Made by a program: the position numbers and the translations under genes. The notes below the pieces were generated by a model, which worked only from the letters and a program-made list of their open reading frames with translations, was not told the origin of the DNA and searched no databases. From contig JAFMDF010000016.1 of the NCBI GenBank assembly GCA_017857395.1, forward strand, positions 1-64,000: a DNA stretch of 64,000 nt. Reading direction: 5' to 3'. This DNA is from Bacteroidota bacterium (GTDB taxonomy: Bacteria > Bacteroidota > Bacteroidia > Chitinophagales > Saprospiraceae). Position 1 is the stretch's first letter. Each line of letters begins with the position of its first letter. Shown piece after piece: positions 51,293 through 60,649 of the stretch.

Positions 51293-51360
51293 GGCTATTA
51301 AGTTGTTAATTTTTTAGGTTCTATGGGGAAAACTATGAGTGAATTAAAATTAAAGCTTTT

Positions 51361-51422
51361 ACGACTCAGGAGCGTCATGTTACTTTGCAACGATAACGGG
51401 TAACACGACGCTCCTGAGTCGT
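51361..51422. repeat. Long hairpin between the SusC and SusD genes
   Basis: ACGACTCAGGAGCGTC (51361-51376) pairs perfectly with GACGCTCCTGAGTCGT (51407-51422). An inner GTTAC/GTAAC pair extends the stem. Placed in the susC-susD gap, it could shift the expression ratio of the two. Confidence 0.75.
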
Positions 51423-51460
51423 CACACATTTTTAGCTACCTACACTTTTACCGTAGTGCC

Positions 51461-54451
51461 TTAAAAAGTAATATTTATCCCGCCCAAAATAGTTTTAGCA
51501 ATAGGAAAAATGCCTCGGTCAATTCCAACAGAAAGCACCGAGTTACTCGAAATTTCAGGAGTGTAACCGCTATAACTTGCCCAAGTTTTTAGGTTAGTCG
51601 CACTTACATAAATTCGGAATTTTTCCAAATGAACTTGCTCCAATAATCGTTGTGGTAAGGAATAACCTAACTGTACATTTCGCAAACGAAAGAAAGCACC
51701 CTCTTCGATAAAATGGTCAGAGACATTATAATTATGCCCACCATTGGTCACTCTTGGTTGCGTATCAGCAGTTCCTTCGGCTGTCCAACGGTCTAGAAAA
51801 TCAGTTTCAAAATTATAAGTGCCAAAGCGAGCCATCTTTTTGGCGTTAATTAATTTATTTCCTCTTTGACCATTGAATTCTATCGAAAAATCAAAACCAG
51901 CTAATTCACCGCCCAAATTAAATCCATAAATAAAATTAGGAATTGGGCTACCTAAATTCGTTCTATCGGCAGTCGTGATTGTTCCATCCTTATTGACATC
52001 GACAAATCTAAGGTCGCCAGGTTGCTCATCACCGATGGTTGGATTCGCTTGAATTTCTTCCTCATTTTGAAAAACGCCTTCGGTCAAATAACCATAATAA
52101 GCACCGATGGGCGCACCGACAACTGTTCGAGTTCCCAACTTTCCACCGACTCCCAAGTCGCCTCCAAAAATCTCTGACCGTCCTTCTCCTAATTCTAAAA
52201 CTTCATTATTCACGGTGGAAGCAACTAATCCAAATTGGTAAGCGAGCTTACCTCTTGTTTCTCGCCAAGTCAAATTAAAATCAAGACCACTGTTCTTTAC
52301 TTTTGCTGCATTGACAACTGGATTATTGGCAGAACCCACATAATCAGGAATGGGCACATCAATTAAAATACCATCCGTCACTCGATTATAATAATCTATT
52401 TCTGCGGATAATTTATTTTTAAACAATCCGACTTCAATGCCAATATCGGTTTGCGTGGTTTCTTCCCACCTGATTTCAGAATTGGCGAGGGTGATAATGG
52501 AGGCGCCAAAATTCAATGCTTCTTGTGTGCCAAAGACCGCATTGAGATTAGAAGTGACAACGGCACGACCAGCGTAAGCTCCAATTTTTTCATTACCAAT
52601 CATCCCCCAACTTGCTCGGATTTTTAACCTATCCAAAAAAGAAACCGCTTTCATGAAATCCTCTTGCATGACATTCCAACCTACGGCGGCGGAAGGAAAA
52701 TATCCATAGCGATTATTTGTTCCAAACTTGGAAGAGCCGTCTGCACGAAAACTTGCTGTAAAAAGATATCGGTCTTTTAATACATAATTGGTTCGAAATA
52801 AATAGGAGAGCAAGCTCCATTCAAAACCACCGTTGAAATTAGTTTGCCCATCAATTTCACCAGCACTTAGAAAAAATAATTCTTCTGACTCACCTGGTAT
52901 GCCTGTTCGAGAACCACCAAAATTTTCAAATTGAAATTCTTGTGCCGTCATTCCTGCTAAAATATTTAGCCGATGGTCTGTCCATTCTTTTTGGTAATTG
53001 ATGGTGTTTTCCCATAACCAACTTTGGGTACGGTCGCTAAAGAAGGACAATCTAGTTTCTTCATTTTGTTGGATAGGCGAAACAAAAAAGGTCGGCGTAA
53101 AAGTCTTCCCTTGTTGTTGCGCTAAATCGACTCCAAAATTAGTTCGGAAGGTGAAATTTTTCAAAAAACTCAACTCCAGATAAAGGTTTCCAACGGTACG
53201 ATTACCGCTCCTTGCATTATTATTGTATTTTATTTGTGCCGCAGGATTAGCGACCGAAGCACGAATGGAAGTATTCCCAAAATTACCTGCTGTATCTACG
53301 GCTGGAACGGTTGGATCAGCTCGATAAGCATTGGCAATTACGTTCGCAGCATTCTCAGGAGCTGTTCTTATAAAAGAAATATTATGCCCCATTTTTGCCC
53401 AAGGCTTTAAGTTGTACTGATTGTTTATTCTAAGAGTAAGTCTTTGAAAATCAGAACCTTGAACGATTCCTTCTTGCTTAAAATAATTGGCGCTGACATT
53501 ATAGGTCATTTTTTCTGAACCGCCACGTACTGCCAATTGATAATTCATAATCGGTGCCGATTGGAAAATCTCTTCCTGCCAATCTGTTCCTGCTCCAAAA
53601 ATGGAAGGGTCAGAAAAGGGTAAACCTGTTCCTTCATTTTCTGCTACTTCATTGGCGAGGGTAGCAAATTGTTGCGCATTCACCAAGTCGATTTTTTTTA
53701 CCAAAGTTTGATTGCCGAGGTAACTCGAAAATTCAAAAACAGCCTCTTTCCCTATCACTCCTTTTTTGGTAGAAACGATGATTACCCCATTTGCACCACG
53801 AGAACCATAAATGGCAGTTGCCGATGCATCTTTTAAAATTTCAACAGATGCCACATCGTTTGGATTTAGAAAATTAATATCATCTAAAAGCATCCCATCC
53901 ACCACAAATAGGGGAGAGGCATCATTCAGCGTCCCGACTCCTCTAATCCGAATTATCGCACCTGCGCCTGGTTCTCCTGAAGTAGGGGTAATTTGTACGC
54001 CTGCCACTTTTCCTTGTAGTGCCTGCGCTACCGATGCCGTTGGAATTCTACTAATTTCTGCTGCCTTAACGGTAGAGACGGCCCCTGTCAAGTCACTTTT
54101 TCTTTGTACCCCATACCCCACAACGACGACTTCATCAAGTGTTTCGGTATCACTACCCATTTGCACATCAATAGTGGTTCGTCCGTCGATAGGAATTTCT
54201 ACTAATTTATATCCGATGTAAGAAAATTGTAAAACGTCTGTTGCAGCTGCTTGGATAGTATAGTTTCCATCAATATCGGTCACTCCTCCATTAGTAGTAT
54301 TTTTCACCAAAACATTAACACCAATGAGGGAATTGCCATCGATAGCATCGGTTATCATTCCTTTAATGGAAATCTGTTGCGCTATCCCGACGGTAGCAAT
54401 AGACAAAAGACAGCCAAGCACAAATAGTTTATATAGCTTTATTTTTATCAT
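51461..54451 (-). CDS. SusC/RagA-family TonB-linked outer-membrane transporter
   Basis: A 996-aa receptor: signal peptide (LFVLGCLLSIATVGIAQQ), carboxypeptidase-like domain (about 27-100), the family signature TLDEVVVVGYGVQRKSDLTGAVS (about 105-128), plug with GVGTLNDASPLFVVDGM and ATAIYGSRGANGVIIVSTKKG, and a 22-strand barrel ending in ILGGINITF. It imports oligosaccharides together with the SusD protein downstream. The gene order SusC, SusD is standard. Confidence 0.96.
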   Translation of the reverse strand: MIKIKLYKLFVLGCLLSIATVGIAQQISIKGMITDAIDGNSLIGVNVLVKNTTNGGVTDIDGNYTIQAAATDVLQFSYIGYKLVEIPIDGRTTIDVQMGSDTETLDEVVVVGYGVQRKSDLTGAVSTVKAAEISRIPTASVAQALQGKVAGVQITPTSGEPGAGAIIRIRGVGTLNDASPLFVVDGMLLDDINFLNPNDVASVEILKDASATAIYGSRGANGVIIVSTKKGVIGKEAVFEFSSYLGNQTLVKKIDLVNAQQFATLANEVAENEGTGLPFSDPSIFGAGTDWQEEIFQSAPIMNYQLAVRGGSEKMTYNVSANYFKQEGIVQGSDFQRLTLRINNQYNLKPWAKMGHNISFIRTAPENAANVIANAYRADPTVPAVDTAGNFGNTSIRASVANPAAQIKYNNNARSGNRTVGNLYLELSFLKNFTFRTNFGVDLAQQQGKTFTPTFFVSPIQQNEETRLSFFSDRTQSWLWENTINYQKEWTDHRLNILAGMTAQEFQFENFGGSRTGIPGESEELFFLSAGEIDGQTNFNGGFEWSLLSYLFRTNYVLKDRYLFTASFRADGSSKFGTNNRYGYFPSAAVGWNVMQEDFMKAVSFLDRLKIRASWGMIGNEKIGAYAGRAVVTSNLNAVFGTQEALNFGASIITLANSEIRWEETTQTDIGIEVGLFKNKLSAEIDYYNRVTDGILIDVPIPDYVGSANNPVVNAAKVKNSGLDFNLTWRETRGKLAYQFGLVASTVNNEVLELGEGRSEIFGGDLGVGGKLGTRTVVGAPIGAYYGYLTEGVFQNEEEIQANPTIGDEQPGDLRFVDVNKDGTITTADRTNLGSPIPNFIYGFNLGGELAGFDFSIEFNGQRGNKLINAKKMARFGTYNFETDFLDRWTAEGTADTQPRVTNGGHNYNVSDHFIEEGAFFRLRNVQLGYSLPQRLLEQVHLEKFRIYVSATNLKTWASYSGYTPEISSNSVLSVGIDRGIFPIAKTILGGINITF

Positions 54452-54499
54452 GGTATTTACAATTTAAAATGCTGACCAACAAGGGTGCATATCCAATTT

Positions 54500-55939
54500 C
54501 TAATTCAACGACTCCATCCATCCGCCGCTAAATTTTGCTTTTTTTAATCCTTCAAGGAGGTAAGGGTTTTTTTTCATCAACTCCCAAACAAATTCATTTT
54601 GATGATTTTCGATTTGTAGTAAGATAGGCCCTTGGTCAATGCCGAGATAATCTTTGTCAAACCAACCATTTTTATTTTTTTCTCCAAAAGTATAACTCAA
54701 ATTAAAAGCATCTTTAAATCCATATTCTCCCACGAGGGTTTCATAATGATTTTCCCACATGTTTTCCAAAGTAGGAATACAAATTTCGGGCGCAAAAGGA
54801 ACGGAGCCTCCAGCCGCAGTTGGCGCAATCGTGCCGTCATCAAACCCATGATTTACGCCTGCTCCTCGGGCAGAATACCCTCGAAATTGGATACCTTGTT
54901 TTCCTTTTTTAGGTTCGCCGCTGGCAGGCCCGTCACAAGCCGTTAAGCCCCATTGATATTTCCCATAACCTTCCCAAGCATTTTTATTTTCCATACAAAA
55001 AGCTTGATTGGAAAGAGTAGCACGCCGAGCATTTTCAAAATAGTCAATTCCTTTTTTTGTCATATATTCATCTTTAATTCCTCTAAAGTCAATGTAAATA
55101 TGACTGTATTGATGTCCAAATAAGGGCGCGAAATTAACGAACTCTGCTCCTTGAAACGTCCGCCATTCATAAGTTTCGCACCATTTATCCCAACATTCCG
55201 CAGGGATAGGATGCGTTGGGGAACCCATTGCCAGCACTAGTAAAATCATCGCTTCATTATACCCATTCCAGTCGTGTGGAATAAAACCTTTTTCGGGATG
55301 CCAACCCATCGACAATTTCATTTCTTCATTGAGCATCCAATCCCATTCAACACGTCGATATAGAAAATCAGCGAGTGATCGAATCTCTTTTTCAGTTGTA
55401 TTATTTTTATCAAAAAAAGATTGCGCAGCTAGAATACCTGCCATCAATAATCCTGTATCTATAGAGGAAAGTTCTACGTTTTTGAAGCGGGTAGCATCGT
55501 CGTTTTTTAAAAAATGATAATAAAAACCATGATAACCACTCACCCCACTTGGAGCTTCTCCTTGTGGCATATTTTTTAAAAACTGCAACGTTTGCAAAAC
55601 TCTGTTTGCGCCCTCTTTTCGAGTGATATATTGCTTATTGACTCCTACCAAATAACTTGTCAAGCCAAAACCTGTAGCAGCAATACTAGAGAAGTTTTGA
55701 GTAGGAAATCTATCTGGAATTTGAAAATTGTCCGTATCCCCCAATTCCCAGAAATACAAAAAAGTTCGGCGTTGTAATTCTTCCACGCTAAAGGAAGTTT
55801 CCATCGAAGGCTTTTTTATAGCAGTATCTTTTCCCGTTTTTGAAGCAGAAGCGCAATTCAAAAAAAAGATTGGTAGCACTACAAGTAGTGCCACCAAAAT
55901 CAAGACGGTATTATAATTAATCTTTAATAAATTTTGCAT
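54500..55939 (-). CDS. Glycoamylase-like lipoprotein (possible GH144 beta-1,2-glucanase)
   Basis: A 479-aa exported lipoprotein (lipobox FFLNCAS). The catalytic (alpha/alpha) barrel of the glycoamylase-like family (PF10091) fills residues about 50-470: RRTFLYFWELGD, SSIAATGFGLTSYLVGV, WDWMLNEEMKLSMGWHPEKGF, NEAMILLVLAMGSPTHPIP, GLTACDGP and YLGIDQGPILLQIENH. Known active members of this fold include GH144 endo-beta-1,2-glucanases of Chitinophaga. The assignment to GH144 is inferred from memory of the family, not tested. It lies downstream of the repeat protein and shares its locus. Confidence 0.8.
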   Translation of the reverse strand: MQNLLKINYNTVLILVALLVVLPIFFLNCASASKTGKDTAIKKPSMETSFSVEELQRRTFLYFWELGDTDNFQIPDRFPTQNFSSIAATGFGLTSYLVGVNKQYITRKEGANRVLQTLQFLKNMPQGEAPSGVSGYHGFYYHFLKNDDATRFKNVELSSIDTGLLMAGILAAQSFFDKNNTTEKEIRSLADFLYRRVEWDWMLNEEMKLSMGWHPEKGFIPHDWNGYNEAMILLVLAMGSPTHPIPAECWDKWCETYEWRTFQGAEFVNFAPLFGHQYSHIYIDFRGIKDEYMTKKGIDYFENARRATLSNQAFCMENKNAWEGYGKYQWGLTACDGPASGEPKKGKQGIQFRGYSARGAGVNHGFDDGTIAPTAAGGSVPFAPEICIPTLENMWENHYETLVGEYGFKDAFNLSYTFGEKNKNGWFDKDYLGIDQGPILLQIENHQNEFVWELMKKNPYLLEGLKKAKFSGGWMESLN

Positions 55940-58613
55940 TAGCTATAAGTTGTCCGTTTTTATCATATCCTGCAAGCAGGTAAATTCCATTTTCCAATTC
56001 ATTAACTGGCAGGTCAAAATTTTCTGTTCTCGCAATTGTTCTTGCACTCACTTTTTTCCCTAATAAGTTAAATACTTCGATGGTTTCTACCTCTATCGTA
56101 TTTTCAATTCTTAGCACCTCTCTTACAGGATTTGGAGAGATTTTAAAGGACGCTATTGTTACTGTATTAAAAATACTGGTGGTAATACAAGCAGCATCTC
56201 CAATAATAATATCATCAAAATAGGAAGTAACATCTGTCCCTGTTGCATCAATTGGCAAATCAAAGAAAAGCGTCAAACGGGTATATTGGGCATCATCCGC
56301 TACTGCCGAAAAATCAAAAGTTAATTCCTCCCATTCCCCAGTTAAAGTATTATCTACAGGGAGTTCAACGGGGGCAGCTCCAGTAGTAGAGCCTTCTAAT
56401 TTAATGGCAAAATTTCCAATGTGGTCCATTAATACTTTTGCTTTTGCCGTTTTATTACCTGCAAAATCAATAGGCGCATCCAGTTGGGCAAACATTCCAG
56501 CGAAAGGTAAGGCATCACCTGCTTTGACAAATTCACCTACTTTAGCACTTACATTAATTCCACTTCGGTTTGGATTATCAACGATTTCAAATTGTTTACC
56601 TTCTGTTTCTAAATAACCATTGGCGAAATAGGCAAAATTGGCAATCGTATTATCACTATCCTCATGCGTATCAATACATCCCGTATAAGAAGCTCTTGTC
56701 CAAGAGGCATCATCAATGTAATAAAGGTCTTCTTGTGTAGGCAATACGCCTGCATTAAAAAAGACAACTAATCTAGCATGATCTGCTGCTGCTTGATCAC
56801 TAAAATCAACTACATATTCTACCCATTGATTCGTCTGCGTCACATCCATAAAAATTTCTTTGGCGGGAGAAGCACCTCCTTCTAATTTGAAAAGAAGTGG
56901 TACTGCAATGCCCGACCATACTTTTAGATGGAATTGATTTTTGATTGATAAGTCCCAAGAACCACCACTTTCAAATCCTAAAGCTGACCATTCATCTGTT
57001 GGGTCTTTGTATTCTCCAACTAGGGTACTCGCATTTTCAGAAGAAACCTCAGGATTATTAATTACCGTTAATCGGTCTATGCCCACTCCATAAGCAACAT
57101 TACGTTGGCATTCGTAATTATCCAAAATAGTAAGGTTGGCGACTACATTTTCGCAGGGGTCAACGGTACTTACTCCTTGGGTTAAATTATCAAAATAATA
57201 GGTCGTTCCCCCAGCAGCAGTTCCCCCATCGAAGAGTAAATTGATTCGTTCAAAATCAGTAATCATATTAAACTCTTCAAAATTAAGCGACATGTCCACC
57301 CATGTTTCCGTCGCAGAAAATGCTCTTGTTACCTCTTTATTGCCTTCCGTTGGGCTTACCAATTGTATCGTCATATTGACTGCACCCGCTGGTGCCCAAA
57401 CGTGTAAATTCAATTGAGGACTAATGGATAAATCCATTCCATTTGCTAAAAATGCAGTTAGCGTGCTAAATGCTGCACTACCTTTATCGTATTTTCCAAC
57501 ATTAGCACTTGTATTACCAGTAGCATCAGGGTTTGCTACTACACTAAAAGTTCCGTGATTGGGCATATCCATATTGAGTGGTTCCCAAGGTAAACTAGCT
57601 CCGTTTTCAAAATCTTCTAAAGCGGCGGCAGCAGGAGCTTCTGCAAAAGAAATATCATCAATATAGTAAATATCGCCTGCTACCGCATCAACACCTGCAT
57701 TGAAGAAAATAGCAATTTTTTTGTGGTCAGCGGCTGATTGGTCACTAAAATCTGCAGTGTATTCTACCCAAGTATTCGCTACTGTAACATCTATAAATTT
57801 TTCACTTGGGCTAGAAACACCCCCTTCCAATTTGAATAAAAGTTGCCCAGTTTTAGGTGCCCATATTTTTGCTTTGATATTATTATTGGTAGAAAGGTCT
57901 ATTGAATTTTGGTAATCAACCACCAATGCTGACCAAGAATCCAAAGGGTCTACATATTCTCCAACCGTCGAAGAAGTATTGATACCAGAAGCATCAGGGT
58001 TGGCAACAGCAGTCAAAATATCCCAACCACCTCCGTAGGTAGCATTTCGCTGACATTCGTAATCGTCAATAATCGTTGCATCCGAAACCGTACCTGCACA
58101 TGCACCAGCAGGGTTGGCTATAATGTTGTCAAATAAATAAGTATCGTCACTCATTTCTACTCCTGGGTCGAAGAAAATAATGATTTTAGTAATGGTCGTA
58201 AAATTGGCAGCAGCACTCATATCAAAAGTATAAGTTTGCCAAACATTGGTATTTGCAATGTTTTTTACGACTTCAATTGCTTCTCCATCTCCTTCTAGTT
58301 TGAACAAAACTTGGCTTGCAACAGGCGTATAAATATCAATACTAAATTGATTGTTGACCGTCAAATCCATAGTGTCTGGAAGAATCGCAATTAACAAACT
58401 AAATGCGTGCATACCAGATTTGGTGTAAGACCCTACTTTTGTTGACATATTGATGGCATTAGGGTCGGGATTATCAATTGCTCCATTGTAAATTCCATCG
58501 CCAAAAGGATTCCAAGTCAAAGGAGTTCCTTCAAAATCTTCGTAGGTGGTTTGTGAAAAAACTACACTAAGCATAACTACAGGTAGTAGTAAAGTAAGTA
58601 AAATTTTTTTCAT
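55917..58613 (-). CDS. Secreted multi-repeat carbohydrate-binding-like protein with T9SS sorting domain
   Basis: 898 aa: a signal peptide, then about five repeats of 150-165 residues. Each carries a jelly-roll-like core with VGEY, SALxxx and LLFKLEGG-type strands ending in YYIDDISF or YYFDNL (for example about 20-170, 175-330, 335-485, 490-640 and 645-810). Linkers read IIDDYECQRNATYGG. The C-terminal 80 residues are a T9SS type A sorting domain (ISPNPVREVLRIEN to IYLLAGYDKNGQLIANAKFIKD). No catalytic motif is seen. It is probably a surface binding protein for the glycan attacked by the neighbours. Confidence 0.8.
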   Translation of the reverse strand: MKKILLTLLLPVVMLSVVFSQTTYEDFEGTPLTWNPFGDGIYNGAIDNPDPNAINMSTKVGSYTKSGMHAFSLLIAILPDTMDLTVNNQFSIDIYTPVASQVLFKLEGDGEAIEVVKNIANTNVWQTYTFDMSAAANFTTITKIIIFFDPGVEMSDDTYLFDNIIANPAGACAGTVSDATIIDDYECQRNATYGGGWDILTAVANPDASGINTSSTVGEYVDPLDSWSALVVDYQNSIDLSTNNNIKAKIWAPKTGQLLFKLEGGVSSPSEKFIDVTVANTWVEYTADFSDQSAADHKKIAIFFNAGVDAVAGDIYYIDDISFAEAPAAAALEDFENGASLPWEPLNMDMPNHGTFSVVANPDATGNTSANVGKYDKGSAAFSTLTAFLANGMDLSISPQLNLHVWAPAGAVNMTIQLVSPTEGNKEVTRAFSATETWVDMSLNFEEFNMITDFERINLLFDGGTAAGGTTYYFDNLTQGVSTVDPCENVVANLTILDNYECQRNVAYGVGIDRLTVINNPEVSSENASTLVGEYKDPTDEWSALGFESGGSWDLSIKNQFHLKVWSGIAVPLLFKLEGGASPAKEIFMDVTQTNQWVEYVVDFSDQAAADHARLVVFFNAGVLPTQEDLYYIDDASWTRASYTGCIDTHEDSDNTIANFAYFANGYLETEGKQFEIVDNPNRSGINVSAKVGEFVKAGDALPFAGMFAQLDAPIDFAGNKTAKAKVLMDHIGNFAIKLEGSTTGAAPVELPVDNTLTGEWEELTFDFSAVADDAQYTRLTLFFDLPIDATGTDVTSYFDDIIIGDAACITTSIFNTVTIASFKISPNPVREVLRIENTIEVETIEVFNLLGKKVSARTIARTENFDLPVNELENGIYLLAGYDKNGQLIANAKFIKD

Positions 58614-58655
58614 AATAGTGATGTTGTTGTTTGGAAAAGCCTAGTATGGTTACGT

Positions 58656-60530
58656 TTAGCGAACAATAATTAGCTTTTTCGTTAATGAATATAGTTTAGT
58701 ATTTAAGTGTAAAAAATAAATTCCAGCAGGAATATTAGCTACTGAAATGGTCATTTTTTTGGCTTCAAAAGCCCATTTTTTTTCTTTGGGAAAATTTAAG
58801 ACTTGTTGCCCATTAATTTCAAATAAGGAAATTTCTATTTTTTCATTCGATGGAATGGTATTATTTTTTATAAAAATGTCCACTTGGTCATTGGCTGGAT
58901 TTGGAAAAACGCCCCATTCCTTATCGTCTAATTCAACTTGTTTTAAATCAGTTACGAAAACAGTATCTGGTATAAAACCAATGGCATCCAATGCTGTTTG
59001 AATTTCAGGATTTTTCATAAAACCATTCCACAATAATTGAGTTCGATAATTTTCAATCATTCCAATAATCGGCCCTTGGTCAATCGCCAAATAAGAAGTG
59101 GCGAACCAATTTTCTGTCAAATTAAAAGCATCATAAAAACCATATTTTCCCCAAAGTTGACTTCCATGTGCTCGATAAAAATGCTTTAAAGCGGCCAAGG
59201 CAAGTTCAGGCGTGTAAGGCATGGACGATAGGGCAGCGGTGGGCGTAATTGTACCATTATCTCTTGCTGCGGTAGGTTCATGTGCGGAGTAACCAAATGG
59301 GTCGTCGCTGGCAGTTAATCCCCAACAATCCTCCCCGTAGCCTTCGTGATTTTGTGGATTTTCAATACAATAGGCTCGATTGATTAAAGTGTGGTAAACA
59401 TTTCGATTGAAATAATTGGTGTACCCATCCTTTTTGTAACGAGGGTCAAAACCTAAGTAAGAATAATGAGAAAAAAATAAAGGGCCTCCTCGGTAAGTTC
59501 CTACTTCCAAGGGGAAACCAAAAAATTCACCTCCATTGGTATAACTATTTCCCGCCCAGCCATTATCGTATAAATTTGCAGGAATCGGAAAAGTGGGAGA
59601 AGCAATTGCTAAAAGATAGACGATGTGTGTTTCGTTAAATCCTCGAAGTTCAAGATTAATATCCCAACCAAAATTAGGAGACCAATGCCAAAATAAAACT
59701 TTCTGAACAGACTTGCGATACCAGTTCCAATCTACTGCTTCCCATATCTGAGTGATTTTATTGCTCAACAAAATCTCTTCCTCGGTATTTCCATCCAGAC
59801 ATTGTTTCGCAGTCAAAAGACCTTGAATCAAAAAAGCAGTTTCCACGATGTCGCCACCATTATCTAAATTTGAAAAAGGAATAACTTTGCCCGTCGAGCC
59901 ATTCATCCAATGAGGAAAGGCACCGTGAAAGCGGTCGGCAGTTTCTAAAAAATTAACGATTTTCAAGAGCCTTGCCACTCCTTCTTCTTTGGTGATAAAT
60001 CCTCTTTCGATGCCCACTAAAATCGCCATAATCCCAAATCCACTTCCGCCTGAAGTAACCGTACTGGTTGTATTTCGCTCTCTCGCCATGCCTGAAACAG
60101 GATGGGCAAAATCCCAGAAATATCGAAAAGTATATTCCTGAACCATCGTCAATAACTCCTCATCTGTCATGGAAAAAGTAGTTCCTTCCACTTCATTGGA
60201 AAAATTACTTTCTTCGCTTGCCGTATTAATTGCGGTTATTTTATACTCAAAAGATTGGTTTTGCGCACCGATAAAATCAATATATTCGGTATTAATGGGA
60301 TTGACGGAAGTTAAAAACTCAAAAGTAGCATTAGGTGTTGCCCGATAAATTCGATAGGCGGCGAGGTTAGGTTCTGCATTAGAATTCCAACGCAATTCTA
60401 CATGACTATCATAATTAAAAACGGCTAAACCTGTAGGTGCATCAGGATTAGCGACTACTCCACTTGGGAAAAGTAGCATAAAACACACAAAAGACAGAAT
60501 ATTGGCTATAATTGTTGGAATATTTGGCAT
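58656..60530 (-). CDS. Glycoamylase-like enzyme with FN3 and T9SS sorting domain
   Basis: A 624-aa secreted protein: signal peptide, FN3 domain (about 30-115, PDAPTGLAVFNYDSHVELRWNS to SNFSNEVEG), a PF10091 glycoamylase-like barrel (about 125-530) with VQEYTFRYFWDFAHPVSGMARER, WNWYRKSVQKVLFWHWSPNFGW, GLTASDDPFGY and YLAIDQGPIIGMIENYR, and a T9SS sorting domain (about 550-624, WGVFPNPANDQVDIFI to TKKLIIVR). It is homologous to the enzyme at 54500 but carries extra modules, so one enzyme is probably released or surface-bound and the other periplasmic or lipid-anchored. GH144-type activity is possible. Confidence 0.82.
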   Translation of the reverse strand: MPNIPTIIANILSFVCFMLLFPSGVVANPDAPTGLAVFNYDSHVELRWNSNAEPNLAAYRIYRATPNATFEFLTSVNPINTEYIDFIGAQNQSFEYKITAINTASEESNFSNEVEGTTFSMTDEELLTMVQEYTFRYFWDFAHPVSGMARERNTTSTVTSGGSGFGIMAILVGIERGFITKEEGVARLLKIVNFLETADRFHGAFPHWMNGSTGKVIPFSNLDNGGDIVETAFLIQGLLTAKQCLDGNTEEEILLSNKITQIWEAVDWNWYRKSVQKVLFWHWSPNFGWDINLELRGFNETHIVYLLAIASPTFPIPANLYDNGWAGNSYTNGGEFFGFPLEVGTYRGGPLFFSHYSYLGFDPRYKKDGYTNYFNRNVYHTLINRAYCIENPQNHEGYGEDCWGLTASDDPFGYSAHEPTAARDNGTITPTAALSSMPYTPELALAALKHFYRAHGSQLWGKYGFYDAFNLTENWFATSYLAIDQGPIIGMIENYRTQLLWNGFMKNPEIQTALDAIGFIPDTVFVTDLKQVELDDKEWGVFPNPANDQVDIFIKNNTIPSNEKIEISLFEINGQQVLNFPKEKKWAFEAKKMTISVANIPAGIYFLHLNTKLYSLTKKLIIVR

Positions 60531-60649
60531 GTACAGTTGTTAACAAAATTTAATTTTTTACAAATATATTTTTGCTAACTCAAATATGGAATATATTTCA
60601 TGTAATAAAGAAAAAAACACCTCACTATGACTACGCCATTTGAAAAAAA

